A stretch of 64,000 bases of DNA from Hyphomonadaceae bacterium (GTDB taxonomy: Bacteria > Pseudomonadota > Alphaproteobacteria > Caulobacterales > Aquidulcibacteraceae). Under the pieces are notes generated by a model, which worked only from the letters and a program-made list of their open reading frames with translations, was not told the DNA's origin and did not search any database. A program made the translations under genes and the position numbers. The DNA lies in contig JAIELJ010000011.1 in NCBI GenBank assembly GCA_019753105.1, positions 124,001-188,000 of the forward strand. The letters are read 5' to 3'. Of this stretch, positions 61,595 through 64,000 are shown one piece after another (position 1 is the first letter of the stretch; every line of letters starts with the position of its first letter).

Positions 61595-62494
61595 TCAGTC
61601 GACCTTCGCCAGAAAATCCAGCAACGCATCCCAGGCGTCGGGTTCATCGAGCGCGGGCGCGTGACCGATATTCTCGATAGCCGCGGTCTCCAGGTTCGGA
61701 TTCACGTGCTTCATATGCGCGACGCCTTCCGGCGTCAGAATATCCGATAGCCCGCCCCGGATGGAGAGCACGGGCTTTGCCGACAGCACCTGAAAGAGCG
61801 GCGTTAGATCCGGGGGCGTAGCGTCCTCGTCGAAATCGGCGAACGCGAGCGCGATGTGCGGATCGTAGTCGGTTTCCAGTTGGCCATCGTCGCGCTGACG
61901 GAACGTACGTCGGGCGAAGGCATGCCAATAGGCGTCATCGTCGGCGCGCTCCGGATAGGCAGAGCCGTTGATCGAGCGCACTGCCTCCGCGGCCTCCGCC
62001 CATGACGCGACCGGTTGCGATCGGCCAACATAGGAGGCGATCCGTCCCAGACCCGCCGTTGATAGCTTCGGCCCAACATCGTTGAGCACGGACGCCGCAA
62101 TGCGATCAGGTGCGATGGTGGCAAGCACCATCGTTATGAGGCCGCCCATGGAGGTGCCGACAAATACCGCGCGCGGAATCTCCAAGGCATCGAGCAGCTT
62201 CAGAACGTCTTGCGCGTAAACCGCCGGCACATAGTGCGCCGGGTCAGGATCATTGGCGCTCTGCCCGCGCCCGCGCATATCAGGCGCGATGACGCGACGA
62301 CCGAGTGCTGCGATGCGCGGCGCGATCACCTCGAAATCGCGAGAATTGCGGGTGAGGCCGTGCAGGCAGATCACTGGCAGGCCAGTCTCAGGCAGAAGCG
62401 GCGGATAATCGCGCGCATAAAGCGCCAAGCCATCAATGGTGGCGATGATGCGTTCTTCGAAGCCGCCAATGGCGACCGGCGCTCCGGAATCCAT
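61595..62494 (-). CDS. Alpha/beta fold hydrolase
   Basis: 299 residues from the ATG at 62494, which has AGGAG at 6-base spacing (an ATG at 62500 abuts that site). Seen are CLHGLTRNSRDF (oxyanion HG), the nucleophile elbow GTSMGG near residue 118, an aspartate after SIRGGLSDILT, and histidine in NIGHAP. It is cytosolic, with unspecified substrate; esterase or lactonase action is likely. The ribosome site overlaps the stop codon of the preceding small gene, so both are translated from one messenger. Confidence 0.9.
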   Translation of the reverse strand: MDSGAPVAIGGFEERIIATIDGLALYARDYPPLLPETGLPVICLHGLTRNSRDFEVIAPRIAALGRRVIAPDMRGRGQSANDPDPAHYVPAVYAQDVLKLLDALEIPRAVFVGTSMGGLITMVLATIAPDRIAASVLNDVGPKLSTAGLGRIASYVGRSQPVASWAEAAEAVRSINGSAYPERADDDAYWHAFARRTFRQRDDGQLETDYDPHIALAFADFDEDATPPDLTPLFQVLSAKPVLSIRGGLSDILTPEGVAHMKHVNPNLETAAIENIGHAPALDEPDAWDALLDFLAKVD

Positions 62495-62503
62495 GCTCAT
62501 CTC

Positions 62504-62959
62504 CTAGCCCGCGCGTCCTTGCGTGGCTGTCGTGTTTGCGTCGGCATAAGCGACAGCGCGCATTGCCTGCAAGCGTTGAAGCCAACGCGCCTGCACAGCA
62601 ACGCGCTCGCTCGCCGCGATGGCGTCACACGTGCGCAGGACGACTTCCGCAGCGCCCAAAGTGAAGCGATCGAAGCAGAGCCCAGCGAACGCGCTTTGGC
62701 GGCGCAATTGCACTTCGATCTCGCGCTGAGCCGCACCCGTCTGACCACGAGTCGCTTGCGCCTGCGAGCGCGCGATCGGCCCCTCTCCGCGGAAGCGGAC
62801 AAGGAACGCCACGGGCTCGGCTTGCGCCTGCGCGACTTCGAAAGCGCCTTGCGGCTGCGCTTGCGCCTCTGGCGCTTGCTCCGCGGCAAACATCAACGCC
62901 ACCGCGATCACCGCGCCGCTAACGCCAATGCCCCAGAGCCGATAGGCGTTGAAATCCAC
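62504..62959 (-). CDS. Membrane-anchored hypothetical protein next to subtilase
   Basis: 151 residues. One hydrophobic helix at about 10-26 is followed by an Ala/Gln-rich linker (APEAQAQPQGAFEVAQAQAEP) and a domain FLVRFRGEGPIARSQAQA, FAGLCFDRFTLGAAEVVL with two cysteines. It starts one base past the subtilase stop and ends just before the hydrolase. The compact arrangement suggests a partner or regulator, for example an inhibitor or propeptide-like protein, of the protease. I do not recognise the family. Confidence 0.72.
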   Translation of the reverse strand: MDFNAYRLWGIGVSGAVIAVALMFAAEQAPEAQAQPQGAFEVAQAQAEPVAFLVRFRGEGPIARSQAQATRGQTGAAQREIEVQLRRQSAFAGLCFDRFTLGAAEVVLRTCDAIAASERVAVQARWLQRLQAMRAVAYADANTTATQGRAG

Positions 62960-62960
62960 G

Positions 62961-64000
62961 CTATCCTCCTAACGCGCGCGTCAAATCGAGCGCGCCGAGG
63001 CCACTCGGCCTGCCACATGTCGCAGAGCCAGCGGAAATCGCGGTTGCGTTACGAGAGCGTGCGCATTCGATTTGGCCGAAGGCGTCGGGATGGGGCGCAA
63101 TAGCGCGCGTGACCAGCAAGTTCTCAAGCGGCCTGCCGCGCAATCCGCTCTGCGATGCGAGCAACGCCAAGGCCGCCGAAACGTGCGGTGCGGCCATCGA
63201 TGTGCCTTGCAGGAACGAGTAGTAGCAGCGCTCGGTCGAGTTCGAATTCACCGGATCGTAGCAGCCGGAGGCCGTCGTGCGCGTAGAGAGCACGCCATCA
63301 GGACGGCCATCGCCATCGCTATCGGCATAAATGTCACCGCCTGGCGCGAGCAAATCGAGTTCGGGCCCGAAGTTCGAGTAGAAGGCAAGCCCGCCGCGCG
63401 CATCCTCGGCGCCAACCACAAGCACGTTGTTGCAATTGGCCGGCGCGTAGAGCGCCGCTTGGTTCGACTTGTTGCCGGCAGCGACCACAACGACGACGTT
63501 GCGCGCCACTGCGGCGTCAATCGCCGCCTGCATCGACGCCGGGCACGGCGCTTGTAGGGAAAGGCTCATATTGATGATGTCAGCCGGGTTACGATTGACG
63601 ATCTGTTGACCCGCCGAGTTCACGGCAGGCGCGATGCCAGCGGCCCAGCGTATGCCGGAGACGATGTCAGCAAGCTCGCCGCCGCAGCGGCCAAGGACGC
63701 GCACAGGAATGACGGTGACGTCCCAAGCGCCGCCGGCTACGCCAACGCGATCGTTCGTGGCCGCCGCACCGATCGTGCCGGCGACATGCGTGCCGTGATA
63801 CGAGTGCTCTGTCGCCGCGCCACAGCGATCGCCGGCATCATTGGCGTCTGCGTCGACGCCGTCACCATCGCCGCCACGTTCGACATTGGTGATGAGATCA
63901 ATGCCGGCAGCAATGTTTGCCGAACCGCGCATATCCGGGTGTGACGTGTCGATGCCAGTATCGATTACTGCAACGCGAATGGTGCGCGAGCCCACCTGAG
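62961..64000 (-). CDS. S8 family serine peptidase (subtilase), 5' end off the window
   Basis: About 346 C-terminal residues are visible, and the frame runs through the right edge. The catalytic triad is present: D in VAVIDTGIDTSHPD, H in YHGTHVAGTIG, S in QGTSMAAPHVSAAL, plus the oxyanion asparagine in VVVAAGNKSN. Several cysteines (DRCGAA, GRCGGE, APCPAS, ANCNNV, SGCYD, ERCYYS) suggest disulfides and an extracytoplasmic location. It ends GLGALDLTRALGG without an extra anchoring domain. The small membrane protein gene follows one base later. Confidence 0.9.
   Translation of the reverse strand, partial: QVGSRTIRVAVIDTGIDTSHPDMRGSANIAAGIDLITNVERGGDGDGVDADANDAGDRCGAATEHSYHGTHVAGTIGAAATNDRVGVAGGAWDVTVIPVRVLGRCGGELADIVSGIRWAAGIAPAVNSAGQQIVNRNPADIINMSLSLQAPCPASMQAAIDAAVARNVVVVVAAGNKSNQAALYAPANCNNVLVVGAEDARGGLAFYSNFGPELDLLAPGGDIYADSDGDGRPDGVLSTRTTASGCYDPVNSNSTERCYYSFLQGTSMAAPHVSAALALLASQSGLRGRPLENLLVTRAIAPHPDAFGQIECARSRNATAISAGSATCGRPSGLGALDLTRALGG

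Overview
The window is a GC-rich chromosomal stretch with the gene style of an alphaproteobacterium. It shows tight ATGA/GTGA stop-start overlaps, frequent GTG starts, and YdbH/YnbE/YdbL, CsgG-family and host-attachment-type proteins. A Caulobacterales/Hyphomonadaceae-like host is my inference from gene content; no rRNA or tRNA is present to confirm it. I saw no tRNA, rRNA, CRISPR array, transposase or integrase.

Positions 1-36 kb form a large surface-polysaccharide locus. On the minus strand from 13.9 kb down to 1 are a Wzc-type tyrosine autokinase, a priming sugar-phosphate transferase, an NAD-dependent epimerase, an aminopeptidase-fold DUF4910 protein, a 2OG-oxygenase-like protein, a C-methyltransferase, glucose-1-phosphate cytidylyltransferase, a PIG-L deacetylase, a class III aminotransferase and a truncated outer-membrane beta-barrel. 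An RmlC-type epimerase sits divergently among them. Together they suggest synthesis of an unusual, C-methylated or amino, nucleotide-activated sugar and its export. An SMI1/KNR4 gene plus about 540 bp of palindrome-rich noncoding DNA interrupts this set at 6.9-8.2 kb. From 14.5 to 21 kb there are membrane GT-C type glycosyltransferases, a GT2-GtrA fusion, and a mannose-1-phosphate guanylyltransferase fused to an AGE-type isomerase. From 21.1 to 28.2 kb a plus-strand operon encodes an MBOAT acyltransferase, an SGNH-like protein, an acyl carrier protein, an AMP-forming ligase and a FabG-like reductase, followed by GT87 and GT2 glycosyltransferases. Its first four functions match the four functions of the Dlt D-alanylation system, but the setting is a Gram-negative polysaccharide locus. 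From 28 to 35.7 kb come a polysaccharide pyruvyl transferase, a GT4, a Wzy-like polymerase, a Wzx-like flippase, a GT2 and a beta-helix lipoprotein.

From 36 to 64 kb the content is mostly housekeeping and envelope genes. These are a thioesterase, a receiver / hybrid kinase / LuxR regulator set, an M23 endopeptidase, the ydbH-ynbE-ydbL phospholipid-transport operon, an NAD synthetase carrying an N-terminal XRE helix-turn-helix domain behind a palindromic operator-like site, cysQ, argE, an FKBP lipoprotein and a GST. They continue with a cysteine-repeat trypsin-like protease, a CelD-like GNAT protein, threonine ammonia-lyase, a CsgG-SH3 protein with a strong terminator, a host-attachment protein, a double-ATPase ABC subunit, an iron-type alcohol dehydrogenase, a degenerate receiver, a WYL regulator with a divergent target, an alpha/beta hydrolase, and a subtilase that runs off the right edge.

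The two most unusual items are the Dlt-like acylation cassette with carrier protein and reductase (21.1-25.9 kb) and the XRE-NadE fusion with its adjacent palindrome (45.7-48 kb).
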